Assembly (NCBI GenBank): GCA_030144725.1
Contig: JASKMD010000020.1
Span: forward strand, 6,393,518-6,457,517
DNA: 64,000 nt
Direction of reading: 5' to 3'
Source: Haematococcus lacustris
Taxonomy: Eukaryota; Chlorophyta; Chlorophyceae; Chlamydomonadales; Haematococcaceae
Below, piece after piece: positions 29,525 through 41,300 of the stretch (positions are counted from its first letter, which is position 1; every line of letters starts with the position of its first letter). Below the pieces are notes generated by a model. That model was not told the DNA's origin. It saw only the letters and a list, made by a program, of their open reading frames with translations, and searched no databases. Made by a program: the position numbers and the translations under genes.

Positions 29525-31486
29525 CTATACAGTAGCAGAGCTCTCCTCCCCAGCCTGCTCAGTGGTGCCACCCACGGACACAGCCTCCTCAGCCTGCAAC
29601 GCCTTCAGCTCCGCCTCATACTCTGCATCCAGTCTGGCTTTCTTGGCAGCAAGCTCTGCGAGTTTGGCTGCCCGTGGGTCAGATGCCACAGCTGCTGTTG
29701 TTGTTGCTGTTGCTGAGGCTGTTGCTGCTGCTGCCTCTGCTGCTTTCCTTGCCTCCTCAGCTGCTGCAGCTTCGGCTTCCTTGCGCTGACGCTCAGCAAC
29801 GTCATGCTCATTTTGAGCGTCCTCCACAGCACTGGTGAAGGACCTCGTCATTGCCACAATGGCAGCCTACATGAGATTGCAGGCAGACAACAAATAACTG
29901 GATGATGAGATTGGTTATAAAACAACACAAGTCTGCAAGACTGTAGCTCTCTAGGTGTATGATATGATGGCTGATGGGTGACAGAGCCAAGAGGGTGACG
30001 AGAAGCATACCTGTGCGGTCAAGCCATGCTCAGATGGGTTCTCCATCACCAGCGACGCCCCTCCCTCAGCATCCTCCTGTGGAGCATGTAGGCCCCGGTT
30101 TAAGATAGTGGACAACACATGGCCGGGACAGCATCCAGAGGTCACAACCACTATGGGGATAGACTGACCTGGTTAGACTGCATCTTAGCCTCGATGACGT
30201 CACGCAATTGAACCGGCTGCAGTAGGTAGTAATAAGCAAGTAATGGGCACCATGTGCAATGGTACGACATGCGCATTTTATCCAGGAAGGCAAGCCACCC
30301 GATGTGCAACAATCATGCGATGCAAGATCGACACCATGGCACACCTTAAGGGTGACGCCCATGTCAGCCACCATGTTGTTGAAACTAGCGTCGATGTGCT
30401 TGGCCATGGTGTCGGTCACAAAGGTAGACTTCACAGTGAAGAACTGTGGGTCAGGCCGGATACCTACATGCACACCAAATTGTACAAACGTAACGACAAC
30501 ACTAGGTGCACCACCATGCATACAGTGGGAAGCATCCCCATACCTACCCTTCTCATACTTTTCCGCAATGTCGATGAGCCTCTCCCAGGTGCTTGGGCGC
30601 TTCCTGACTTCGAAAAATTTTCCCCACACCTTTTGCCACTCAGAAAAGCCCGCTTCTTTGCCCTGCTTCACTGCATCTGAAGCTCCAGCATTAGGGCCGC
30701 GACCCTTCTTGTTCAGTTGATTCTGACCGGACCTGGAAACAAAGTGAGAACAGCATGCACACGCACACATGCATGTTTCAATGCAACGCATATTTACAGG
30801 GCAGCAAACTCACTTGTGGACTTTGGCGACAAGTGACGCGTAAGGGTACTCTGTGGGCACATGCCCGAGGTTCTCCAGCAGCCCCATGAGGACAGCGCCC
30901 ACAATGGCGTTGGTGGCATCCAGCCATCTCTCATACCGGCACCCCTTAGTCTGTACAACAAGACAACATGCGCATATGTATGGTAACAAGGGAGGACACA
31001 TAATTTCAGGAGGCATAGCATACTGACCGCATCCTCCACGCGCCCAGCCAGCTGCAACACAAAATACTGGACCAGCACCGCCACAAGGTGGGCTCTGTAG
31101 TCATGGGGCATTATGGTAACTTCTGGTGCAAACCACTCATCGACACCTTCCCTGTCTGAAGGTAGTTCGGATGCCTACACATCAAACACACACATGATGC
31201 ATCTGGTTCAAAGCTGCATTACATCGTCAATTTAATACATTGCAGTGAGCTCACTGCACTGCTTGCGGCTCCAGGTGAAGCGGGAGTAGCTGCCGCAGTC
31301 AAACGCCTGGATTCCTGCAACATCAATAACATGGCAGGTAAGAACAACGCTGGCGACACACAACCTCATGCAACGCACCGGAAGTGACCGTGTCTTGAAG
31401 GATGGAGTAGAGACCGAGGCTCCTTCAGACGAGGTCCTAGCGCGCTTGCCTGATTTCTTGCCTGACTCGGTCGGCTTAGGGGACAT
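29525..31486 (-). CDS. E1 small accessory gene: nuclear-type protein with coiled-coil tail
   Basis: Spliced model of about nine exons, all GT-AG and in frame. The first exon is 31486-31379 (MSPKPTESGKKSGKRARTSS, a strong nuclear localisation signal); later exons include ASELPSDREGVDEWFAPE, TKGCRYERWLDATNAIVG, SGQNQLNKKGRGPNAGAS, IRPDPQFFTVKSTFVTD, PVQLRDVIEAKMQSNQ and EDAEGGASLVMENPSE. The last exon (about 29871-29525) is a long Ala/Glu-rich coiled coil ending at a TAG. No known domain. Placement next to the divergent transposase recalls the second, DNA-binding protein (TNPA-like) of CACTA elements, but that is only positional inference. Confidence 0.55.
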
Positions 31487-31602
31487 GATGAGATACCTGG
31501 TAAGCAAACAACGCAGGTATTGAAATAGCTATGTAGCAGTGCAAGCACCGTGACCGCACAGCCTGTATAGCCTGTATAACCGTATCAACGTCCGCCCGGG
31601 AA
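31487..31602. promoter_or_regulatory. Divergent promoter of element E1
   Basis: Only 116 bp separate the ATG of the minus-strand gene (31486) from the ATG of the transposase gene (31603). It contains a short direct repeat, GCCTGTATA twice. No canonical TATA box. Two start codons this close imply a shared bidirectional promoter. Confidence 0.45.
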
Positions 31603-34600
31603 ATGTCGCTTGTACCCACATCGCCCACGACCATCATGACGACAGGCGTCAGGAAACCGTATGACAATAAGTCCACCAACAAATACCGCAACATCATAGC
31701 AAGATGCCAACAAGACCGCAAGTGGCGATGCATTATTTCGAGTTGTAACAGGTGTAGAAATGGATGCAGCTACTATGGGGCAACAAAGCATGCCAAGGAT
31801 TACCACAGCGACCTTATACCGGCGAATAGTAGTCAGGACTCAGAGGAGCCGTCGCAGTCGCCCACTCAGGGTGCAGGACCCTCTACAGCCGCCAATGACA
31901 TGATGGATGCAAATCGCTGGGTACCCAGCGCTGGGTTGCAAGCGTCGCCGGGTGTTGCTGCGGAGGTCGCCAAGAAACCGGCAGCTGAGGTAGGGAGTTC
32001 AGTCAGACTCGTTGCCATGTCGCCCACACACATGCCGATGCCTGAGGAGATGTTGATTGTCGCATGTCTTGACAGGAGTCACCAAACCAAGAAGCGGAAG
32101 CCGAAGAGGTCCCAGCAGCTAACACCCAACCAGTAGGCTTCGCTCAGATTACACCCCTTTATTGCCCATAACCCAGCGCTGCCCTAAATGTTATGCGGGT
32201 TCACTGTTTGATATGCAGGAGGGACCAGAGGCTGAGTTGCCTGTTTTAGACGAGAATGAGGCGTGGGAAGCCTGGTCCATGGGCACCTACACCACTGATA
32301 TGGAGGTGAGATAGCATGCACGGGCGATAGGACACATCACTACTACAGACTGGTGGTGAATTGAAGCTTGTACACAGGCGGAGGAGTGCGTTGAAGAGCA
32401 CAACGATCACCACTCGCAGCAACAACAACCCATGGAGGAGGATGAGGCAAGCAACCCAGAGATGATACATGCAACAGACCCATAGGTCAAGCATAGCTAT
32501 TCATACATGAATACCAGAAATGGCGGCGCTTGTTGCCTTGTGTTGCAGGAAGGAGTGGCCCCCCAGTCCGACATAGCGAGGGACGCTGCTGAATTTGAGG
32601 AAACCCTGCGCAAACATGCTGAAGCACAGGCCAAGGCTGCTGCAAAGGAGGCTGGGGATGGACCCCAGCACCGGCACATCAAGACTGACACAATTCGCTC
32701 CAAGTGGAATGAGCCCTGCGCTCCTAACAGCAGCTTCACAACCAAGTGGTTGATGCTGACCCTTGTGATGCTCATGAAGAGGCGCAAGTGGTTGAGGGCG
32801 GACATGGAGGTCATCATCAAGCTGTGTTGTGTGCTGCTGGGCCCGGTCCACAACTTCCCAGTCTCGTGGTACCTATTCCAGGAGGTCATGAACCACGAGG
32901 ACAACCTGGAGGCAGAGAAGACCCTGCATGTCTGCAATGGGCTGCATTGCCGTGGGTACACATATCCACACCTACGGAGGTAATAGTAACCCTACCCATA
33001 CCCCTAACCCTAGCCCTAGACCTAACCCTACCCCTAACCTAGCCCTATCCCTAACCCTAACCCAACCCCAACCTCACGTCATGTCAAGCCCTAGCCCTAG
33101 CCCTAGCCCTAGCCCTAGCCCTAGCCCTAGCCCTAGCCCTAGCCCTAGCCCTAGCCCTAGCCCTAGCCCTAGCCCTAGCCCTAGCCCTAGCCCTAGCCCT
33201 AGCCCTAGCCCTAGACCTAACCCTAGCCATAGCCCTAGCCCTAGCCCTAACCCTAACCCTACTCATACCTACACCACCGACCCCTACCCCTGACCCAACA
33301 CTCCCATACACTGCGTACACCATGCATTTGTGCACAGAGATCAGTACGAGCAACACAAGGATCAGAGATGTCCACGGTGCAATGAACGTCGTTTCTCTGC
33401 CAAGAAAGTGAAGGGTAAGGATGAACAGGGTACATATTCCCATACATGTCAATGGCAGGATAGTTGCAATTGTTGTGACATGACTTGGCTCCCATGGTGT
33501 GTGCCTTAGGTTCATGTGGCCTGCTGACCCGGTGGCATGTCGTGCCTCGGTGGTCCATGTACTATTTCGGGCTTCAGTCTACCATCCAGGCCTTGTTCGG
33601 CCGTCCATCATTCCTGGAGTTCTTCAACATGGGCCTCAACAGGGACACTTCCCAAGGCAGTTACCGCGCTAGTAAGTACAATTATACCACACAAGACAAA
33701 CATTGCAAAGATACAACACAGAACAATCCATGCATTGTCATGAGATGGGTGCCATGTTGGGGATGGTGCTGGCATGTTGCGTGGCGACACAGGTGCGGCA
33801 GCAGCGAAGACCCGGAGCAAGTTGAAGGAAAAGGTACCAGGCAGCAACATCTTTGACGACATCACGTCTTTCTTGTTTGACCTAGGCATGGACTTTCTGA
33901 CGGTCAACGGCCAGTCTGTGGGTGTGCTTGGCCTCCGCGCCCGTGACGTACCACGTCATGTGCAAGGCCGTGATGCCTGCATTGCCATGCTGGCCATCTT
34001 CTTGAAGAGTGAGCCAGCCAAGTACGTTCATGGCTTCATGGACCAACCGCTGAGAGACATTAACGGTATGACACATGTTAGCCTGTGGCGCAGTACCAAC
34101 AATCCCTTGTGCATGAAGGGGGTGTAACCCCCAGCCTCATGTGTTCTGTGCTGCAGCCGCCATCTACAACAAGATCTGCATCATGGTCAACAAGATTGAA
34201 CATTTCTTTGTGCCCATCTTCACCACCTTCATGGCTGACTTGCCGGCAAGGTGGGTGTGACATCAGGAAGGGCCAGCACACTAGACAGAGCAGGTGCATG
34301 GCTGTTGAGGCTAGCTCGTTGTATGGTTGCAGGATGAAGCTGACCAGATGCCTTGGGCACTCTAGTGGCTGTCCTTGCATGGCGTGCAAGTGGCACACTC
34401 CAGGCCAGAACCCCAAGCACAAAGGGTACAACGCGCAGCAGGTGAGCAGCCATGTATTGCATACACATTCCATGGTGCTGTCATGAACACGGCATCATGA
34501 CATATACGCAGGAGATCGAGTGGACAGACCCGGTGTCTTTTATCACTGCAATCTACATCGGCCACCCCCACCAGGACCACATGCAGTTGACGGATGAGCA

Positions 34601-35059
34601 GTACGATGCCCGTGGGTTGCTTGCTCAGCAAGAGGTGGAAGCAGCCCTTGCCGCTGCACATGCCGCTAACAAGCCACTGAAGGACAGCAGCATTGTGTAC
34701 AGCGCAGCATGCCGTGGTGCCCGAGGGGTGTGTGTGGTCACGCAGCACTTGAGCGACTTCGCTTCCTCCCTGGATGCCTTTGTGATGCCCACCTACCATA
34801 CCTTTTGCCTGGGCGTGCTGAGGGACTTCATTGAGTACCTGCTGTCCACAGCCAGCAGCTTGTCAGCCCCGGCCAAGGCAACCATCCGTGAGCGCCAGGC
34901 GGCCTTGCACATCCCTACCGACTATGGACGCAAGCCAACGTGCTGCATTGACGACAGGTATGAGCTGGGACGGCAAGCTCAGCACGTAGGGGTCCCCTCT
35001 GAGTGCGTTACATATGCTGATTACAGGGGGCATTGGATCATCGAGGACTACCTGCACTT
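31603..35059 (+). CDS. E1 CACTA/tnp2-like transposase, 5' part (split by an insertion)
   Basis: Spliced gene. Exon 1 encodes a Cys/His-rich N-terminus ([17 protein letters not shown] … HAKDYH). Acidic exons follow, then one ending [17 protein letters not shown], which joins [19 protein letters not shown]: the C-x4-C…CPxC ribbon typical of plant tnp2. Next come [17 protein letters not shown], the core exon with [17 protein letters not shown] (candidate first catalytic Asp), and FMADLPAR joined to [20 protein letters not shown], equivalent to the DFPA…GxxxxxACPxC signature. The part ends [11 protein letters not shown], cut at 35059 by a nested transposon; the gene resumes at 39098. A stop in one small acidic exon (near 32484) makes that splice site uncertain. 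Confidence 0.7.
32993..33290 (+). repeat. Telomere-like (CCCTAG)n array in a transposase intron
   Basis: Degenerate CCCTAA/CCCTAC units flank a core of about 25 CCCTAG hexamers. The array fills the 356-bp intron 32982-33337, between the two halves of the transposase zinc ribbon. The intron at the same position in E2 (51937-52007) is only 71 bp, so the array is an insertion or expansion. Confidence 0.85.
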
Positions 35060-35063
35060 CACT

Positions 35064-35385
35064 CGTGCAAATTAAGGGCTGGCTGGCTTGAAAAACTTGA
35101 GAGTTCAGGTCTGAAACTTGGCATGTAGGTTGTTGAGACCTAGGGGAGGTCAAGACTCTCTTGGGCCAAAGTGTAATTCTCACTCGGTGTCGAGTTGTTG
35201 GACCAGGTGTGGGGCTGTGACCCTGATTTTGGCCAAGGGAGTTGGCACCGAGTGATCAAAGTGTCTTTTCATGAAATGTGAGTATGAGAGGTTGTAGAGG
35301 GTGGTTACAGCTGCCCAACCTAGTAGGTAGCATGCAAAAAGTCCAAGCCAGTGATGAGCTATGGCCCGTGTCCTAGGACCCTGCG
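35064..35385 (+). repeat. Left subterminal repeat R1, copy 1
   Basis: About 320 bp, repeated almost unchanged at 41308-41640 and, more diverged and partial, at about 44010-44130 (shared GGCCAAAGTGTAA and flanks). In copies 1 and 2 it starts at the CACTCGTGCAAATTAAGG terminus and runs into a palindromic GGACCCTG array. Confidence 0.8.
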
Positions 35386-36215
35386 CAGGGTCCTGGCGTC
35401 ACCATGGTCGTAGGACCCTGCGCAGGGTCCTGGCGACCCTGCGCAGGGTCCTACTGACCCTATGCTAGGTCCTGTCGTTTCTGTTTGGTATCCTCCCGAC
35501 TCTGTGTGCCAGGACCCTGCGCAGGGTCCTACGACCATGGTGACGCTAGGACCATGCGCAGGGTCCTACAGACCCTGCGCAGGGTCCTGCTGACCCTGTG
35601 TGCCAGGACCCTGCGCAGGGTCCTACGACCATGGTTAGAATTAAAATTAAATATTAGAACAACTATTTTGTAGATTATTTTTAATATTACATGTATTTAA
35701 TATTTAAAAGGCGCTAGGACCCTGCGCAGGGTCCTACAGACCCTGCGCAGGGTCCTGCTGACCCTGTGTGCCAGGACCCTGCGCAGGGTCCTACGACCAT
35801 GGTGACGCTAGGACCCTGCGCAGGGTCCTACAGACCCTGCGCAGGGTCCTGAAAACCCTGCGCAGGGTCCTAAAAACCCTGTGTGCCAGGACCCTGCGCA
35901 GGGTCCTACGACCATGGTTAGAATTAAAACTAAATATTAGAACAACTATTTTGTAGCTTATTTTCAACATTACATGTATTTAATATTTAAAAGGCGCTAG
36001 GACCCTGCGCAGGGTCCTGCCGACCCTGTGCAGGGTCCTGGTGACCCTGTGCAGGGTCCTGGCGCTCTGGCCTTCTGCAGGGTCCTACTGACCCTTTGTA
36101 GGGTCCTACTGACCCTGTGAAGGGTCTTGCTGACTGGCACAGGTCGGTGGCATACGGATGAAAGCCATAATGGAAAATTTCAGACCCTCTACAGGGTCCT
36201 GCTGACTGGCAGAGG
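35375..36215. repeat. Palindromic array: AGGACCCTGCGCAGGGTCCT
   Basis: Multiple copies of this perfect 20-bp palindrome spaced by a few bases. A higher-order 283-bp unit is duplicated: a strongly AT-rich segment of about 80 bp (GGTTAGAATTAAAA…TTTAATATTTAAAAG) occurs at 35633-35712 and again from 35916, each flanked by palindromes. Copies at the right edge degenerate (CCCTTTGTAGGG, CCCTGTGAAGGG). Confidence 0.9.
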
Positions 36216-36239
36216 TCGGTGGCATCTGGATGAAAGCCA

Positions 36240-38230
36240 TAATGAAAATTTCAAAAAAATCCTCGCAACATGGCATGCAACCTCGCAGCCTTCTTGTCAC
36301 CCAGCCAACTTGCAACGTCCCTGCTCTACAACACGCCTAGCACAAACGCGATGTACGTGCTCTACATTGCGACATCTCGTACTGCCAAGTCGATGAACAA
36401 CGCCTAAGGTGCGTCTCTAGCTAGTAGCGACTTCCAATTGCAATGAGTCAGCTCCACGCATTCAGAGCCTCGTAACTCAGCTCGCAGCCAGGCCCGAAAC
36501 TATGCTCGCTTCCAGTCACATCGCACCTAGCTAGCTAGCTCAGACACGCAACTTAGCCGCAACTTAGCCTAGCCAGCAGTGCAGCCCCAGCCACTTCCCC
36601 TACCATGAGGCAGCCAACCCGGATGCTAGGCGTACAACCATCTACGTCGCTAGCTCAGCCACGCAGTCCAGCTACTTCACCAGCATCGCAGCCATCCACA
36701 CAACCTCGCAATCTCGATATGTTACAGCCACGCAGCAACGCAAAAAGCCAACGTAGCAAGCCTAGCCACGCATCGACACACAACGACCGAGCCTCGCCGT
36801 CAGCCATGCAAACATCCATGCGAAGTTGTCAAGGTGAGTGGCTATCCCTCTGCAAGTATGTGGCACCGCTTAACATCTGGCATGCCTTTTGTGCTGCTGC
36901 AGGATTAATGGTTTGACCCTTCCCCTTTGCCACCACCACCTCCCAGGCCGTCGTCGCACCTTGCCCCACTCCCTATCCTACCTTGCAGCCTGGAGCAACC
37001 TCCTCCTTCCCTCCCTCCTTCCCTCCCTCCTTCCCTCCCTCCCTCACGCCCTTTCTCACGCCCTCCCTCACGCCCTCCCCCCCTCTACATGTCTCTACAG
37101 GTGGCTACAGGTCCCCTTACCTTCCTGACCTACCATTCCCCTTCCCTTCCCACTCGCCCTTGACCTCACCCTCACCCTCACCCTCACCTTGGCAGGTGAG
37201 TAAGCATGCATGTTGTGGTTCGTATTGCCTTGCATTTGGGAGCCTATGCTGGGTTGCATCAGAGAAGCCACCAGCAAGGATACGACAAGGTTTGAGCGCT
37301 TGTACACCTCTTCGCAACACACAACGAGCTTGGAGCGGTAGCCAGGACTTCCGGTGGGTGCACATGCTCTGGTGGTGTCAGCCTACCCAGCCCAGTTCTG
37401 GTCATGCATGTCCTTATTCATCTGCTTGCTGGCTTATGTTTGCTTGCAGTTGTTGACAGCTTGAGTATGACAAGTGTAGCAAGGCTTGGTGATTGCAAGC
37501 AAGGTGGTAGCGGCGTGACATGGAGGGGGGCATTGAGCATAGCTGTAAGTGGCCAGTCCCTGCACATGAGTTGTCACCAATGCCAAGCCTAACTGCAAGG
37601 ATGCCTCTTGCTGCCGCAGGTCTGATGGTCACACTTGCTGCCCCTTGCCCCCTTCTCCCTTCCCCCTTCCCTGCCCAATCCCACCACCACCACATCCGAG
37701 TCTGCCACCTACCTCCCCTCCTCCCCTCCTCCCCTCCCCTCTCCTCTCCCCCACCCCATGGCACCCAGCAGCCCTTGGCGTAGCAGCATGGAGTGGGCAG
37801 TCTGGAGCGGGCAGCCTGGAGCGGGCAGCCTAGAGCGGGCAGCCTGGAGCGGGCAGCCTAGAGCCAAGCCTAGCCCAGCCTAGCCTAGCCTAGCCCAGCC
37901 TAGCCTAGATCAGCCTGATTTGGTGCCATGGGGCATAGGCAGCAAGGCAAAGTGCTTAGCAGTCCCGTGATGAGGTGTTAGCCCATAGCAAGTGCATCCA
38001 ATCCTTGTGGTTGTGCACATGGCATAGGTTGTGAGTAAGGCATGAGTCGTTGTGTTGTTGTTGTTGTTGCAGTGGTATTGTGTTGTGGTGTTGTGTGGTG
38101 TTACCATCTTGCATCAATGCATGTGCTCAGCATCAGCAATGCAAGCCGTTTGTAGTGGTGTTGCATACGTTGTAAGGTTGTACCGTAAGACATGACATGG
38201 CAGGTTTGCGCGTGCAAGGTGAATGTCATG
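36240..38230 (+). other. Internal region of the nested transposon
   Basis: No convincing gene. It holds Ser/Pro-rich open stretches (36605-36916) that look splice-like (CAAG|GTGAGTGG … GCTGCAG|GATTAATGG), CT-rich low-complexity tracts (36930-37190, 37640-37760) and a GGGCAGCCTGGAGC tandem repeat (37795-37880). The pattern of a GTGAGTGGC or GTAAGTGGC block, about 70 bp, GCAGG(T)CTGATGG, then CT-rich DNA recurs at 44.9-46.0 kb, so this region is shared with the second element. Confidence 0.45.
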
Positions 38231-38349
38231 ATGGCTTAGATGACATGCACGTGAGCAACAAGAGGGAGAGTGCATGAGGGATCATAACACATGACATGGC
38301 AGGAGAGAATTGGAATGGCATGTACAAGAGTCATGATGACCGTGTAAAA

Positions 38350-38950
38350 TGACCCTCCGTGGCGACCCTCCACAGGACCCTGCGTAGGATCGGCAGGACC
38401 CTGCGCAGGGTCGCCAGGACCCTGCGGAGGATCGGCAGGACCCTGCACAGGGTCGTCAGGACCCTGCGTAGGATCGGCAGGACCCTGCGCAGGGTCGCCA
38501 GGACCCTGCGCAGGGTCGCCAGGACCCTGCGTAGGATCGGCAGGACCCTGCGCAGGGTCGCCAGGACCCTGCGCAGGGTCGCCAGGACCCTGCGTAGGAT
38601 CGGCAGGACCCTGCGCAGGGTCGCCAGGACCCTGCGCAGGGTCGCCAGGACCCTGCGTAGGATCGGCAGGACCCTGCGCAGGGTCGCCAGGACCCTGCGC
38701 AGGGTCGCCAGGACCCTGCGGAGGATCGGCAGGACCCTGTAAAATGGCTAGTAGGACCTTGCACAGGGTCACCAGGACCCTGCAAATGATCGGGAGGACC
38801 CTGCAAATGAGGTCAGTAGGACCCTGCGCAGGGTCGCTAGGACCCTGCGCAGGGTCACCAGGACCCTGCAAATGGTCGTCAGGACCCTGCAAATGGCCGA
38901 TGCGCTAGGACCCTGCGCAGGGTCGGCAGGACCCTGCGCAGGGTTTTTTC
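38350..38950. repeat. GGACCCTGCGCAGGGTC array, 63-bp higher-order unit
   Basis: A 21-bp unit (CAGGACCCTGCGCAGGGTCGC and variants) is organised in a 63-bp trimer in which the third member reads GCGTAGGATCGG. Open frames on both strands (Arg/Thr/Leu or Gly/Pro repeats) are by-products of the 21-bp period. It lies inside the nested transposon near its right end. Confidence 0.9.
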
Positions 38951-39097
38951 GGATTTCAAATGGTTATAACATCGCAGGAACTTTGAGTTTTCCAATGACA
39001 ACAACGGCGTTGAGTCGGCCTTTCCTGGGGCTATCTGCGGTATGACTCCCGGGAGAAATGATGTAGGTGACTTCCGGCCTTAATCGGCGCGAGTGTT

Positions 39098-40748
39098 CAT
39101 CTTCACCACCTGTACCATGCTGTTTGCTAGACTGTTGGACTACAAGCAGAGCCGTTTGCTTGGGTACCTTCGCACTGCAGCCCTCCACTACTTGCGCCCA
39201 GGCAAGGCTAATGCAAGTTACATAGGGTAGTAATCAACGCAATGCCACATATCATGCTTGCGTTTCCATTGATGATGCACGCACGGCATTTGATAGCTGT
39301 GATGGCCACTCATTGTACAGTAACATGTTGTATATGCAATGTGGGACACAATACCATGTGCAGGGGATGATAATCAGGGCACTCAGCAGGCCATGGATGC
39401 TGCCCACATGGCGATTCGCAAGTACGCCTACTTCATGGAAGAGTGGAGTGTTGAGATGAAGGTATGTTGATACAGGCTGTTGCCACTCATCACAGCTACA
39501 GCATGCAACATGAGATAAAGAGGCATGGTGCTGATGATGTGCCTGCAGATAACGGAGGACATGTACAAGCCGAACCTCCACATCCTGGAATGCCAGTGAG
39601 ATCTGCTGTGTGTCCGTTGGAACACAACCCACCACCTTCCAGTCCTTTACCCTTGGCCTCTGATTCGACCCCTCACCTGTCATATGCAGTCACCATACCA
39701 TACACACGGAGATGGGCGATGGCATACCAATACAAACACTAGGGTGTGTTGTGTGAGTGAGTGCAGGAGCGGGAGGCAGGAGAAGCGGCGTGGCCTGATG
39801 CACTTGGACTTGGAGATGTGGGTGGAGAGGCTGATGCAGTACTTCAAGTCGTGGGTGGGCAGCCACGCCGTCCCCATGAACCTTGAGCTGAGCGTGGCCA
39901 TGAAGGAGGAGCTTGTGCGGAAGGGCCGAGCAGAGCATGCCAAGGGTGACTATGCGGACGGCGTGGGTGCGCCGGGTCTGGACTCGGTTCGTGGGGATGA
40001 TGAGCCTGCAGATGATGTGGTGCTGGGCCCCACTCAGCGCTGTGTGCTGAAAGGCTGCCGCATGCCCCAGCCCTCAACTCTGGCAGGGCCGCACAGCAAG
40101 ACCCTGAAGTCAGCAGTGCTGGCGTATGTGAAGTCGCAGCGGAGCATGAACGAGGACTTCCCCTGGACAGAGCAGCACGTCCACATGATCTTCCCCAGCA
40201 TCTCAGGCGTTGCTCCAGACTACGATGACCATGTGCTGTTCTTTCGTCGGGCAGAGTGCAATGAGGAGGTGATTCACAGCAGCGAGTACAAGCGTGTCAA
40301 AGTGCGCAACAGCACTTGGATCCAGGCAGACTACGACTTGGGGGGTGGAAAGACTGAGCACAACGCCGCCCATGTGCTGTTCTGGGTTTGTCTGCAGCAC
40401 CCAGCACCTCCAGAGCCCTCGCAGTCTGACAGTGGCAGCAGCGAGCCTATGTACCTGCGGCTGGCTGCAGCTCGGCTGTTCAACATGTCAAAGTCAGCTG
40501 CGGAGCCAGAGGCCAGCATTGCATGCTACCACAGCTATGGCCTCCCAGCCACTGACAGCAACGGCGAGGCGGTGGTGGTGCCCAAGGGCCAGAAGTCGTG
40601 CTTGGTACGAGGTGTGGGTCCCAACAACCTGTACATGGTGGATGGTGGGACCATCCGCTACAAGCTGGTTTGCTGCTTCCCCCATGGTGAGGAGCATGGT
40701 CACATGATGTTCCAGCAGTATGTCAGCACCACCGTGCGTGATGCATGA
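39098..40748 (+). CDS. E1 CACTA/tnp2-like transposase, 3' part
   Basis: Resumes after the nested element with FTTCTMLFARLLDYKQS, then exons DNQGTQQAMDAAHMAIRK, ITEDMYKPNLHILECQ and a long last exon (from about 39765) that includes LEMWVERLMQYFKSW, HVLFWVCLQHP and the C-terminal DGGTIRYKLVCCFPHGEEHG. The last exon aligns with E2's 50064-51428 (YIQFWVRLQHP; NGEQLHTLLVAFFPAGEGQG), which fixes the reading frame and the stop. This is the C-terminal half of the transposase, outside the catalytic core. With the nested element in place, the full protein cannot be made from this copy. Confidence 0.7.
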
Positions 40749-40977
40749 AAGGGCTTTTGCACTGACAACAGCATGCATGACTATGACAGTTGTTGCATGT
40801 CAGGCAATGACTTTGAGACACTAGCGCATGTCACCATGAACATATTATCAGTACACTGCGCACATGGCAAACTTGCCATAATGCCATAACAACATTGTAG
40901 TTGATGTGTAGGCATCGGAAGCATTATCCACATGCCAAGTGCTCCCCTTAATACCTGCACAATCAGACACACTATCA

Positions 40978-41300
40978 ACTGCACAGCCAGGCACCGGTTG
41001 TAATGTCGACATCTGTGTAGATGTCGTCGTCAGCAGCTGCACAGACGACGGTGTCAACATCTGCACAGCCATGGCTCGAATGTAATAGTTGACATCTGTG
41101 CAGTTGTCGTCGTCAACATCTGCACAGATGACGGTGTCATACATCTGCACAGCCAAGGCCCGAATGTAATAGTCGACATCTGTGCAGATGTCGTCGTCAA
41201 CATCTGCACAGATGACGGTGTCATAATCTGCACAGCCAAGGCCCGAATGTAATAGTCGACATCTGTGCAGATGTTGGTATCAGCAGCTGCACAGATGTTG
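40978..41300. repeat. CATCTGCACAG cluster 4, about 80-bp unit
   Basis: About three copies of a unit holding GTCGACATCTGTGCAGATG, GTCGTCGTCAACATCTGCACAG and ACGGTGTCA…CACAGCCAAGGCCCGAATG. Motifs face both ways. It starts 230 bp after the E1 transposase stop and ends right at the CACTCGTGC terminus of the next element (41304). Confidence 0.85.

Larger units (their letters stand above)
35060..39095 (+). mobile_element. Nested CACTC-ended DNA transposon, 4,036 bp
   Basis: Ends are CACTCGTGCAAATTAAGG (from 35060) and, reverse-complemented from 39095, CACTCGCGCCGATTAAGG: imperfect terminal inverted repeats. TT precedes the left end (35058-35059) and follows the right end (39096-39097), a 2-bp target duplication as in the CACTA superfamily. 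Removing the element and one TT rejoins …YLHF to IFTTCTMLF in frame, so both ends are exact. It encodes no transposase and is presumably mobilised in trans. The inside consists of a unique left segment, palindromic GGACCCTGCGCAGGGTCC arrays, a middle region with CT-rich tracts, and a second array. Confidence 0.85.

Noticed and set aside
35375..36200. CRISPR-like array of palindromic repeats with variable spacers
   Set aside because: Spacers are short and irregular, repeats are perfect dyads, the context is an intron-bearing eukaryotic transposon, and no cas-like gene exists.
38236..38892. Arg/Thr/Leu-rich and Gly/Pro-rich ORFs
   Set aside because: Open only because the palindromic unit has a 21-bp period.
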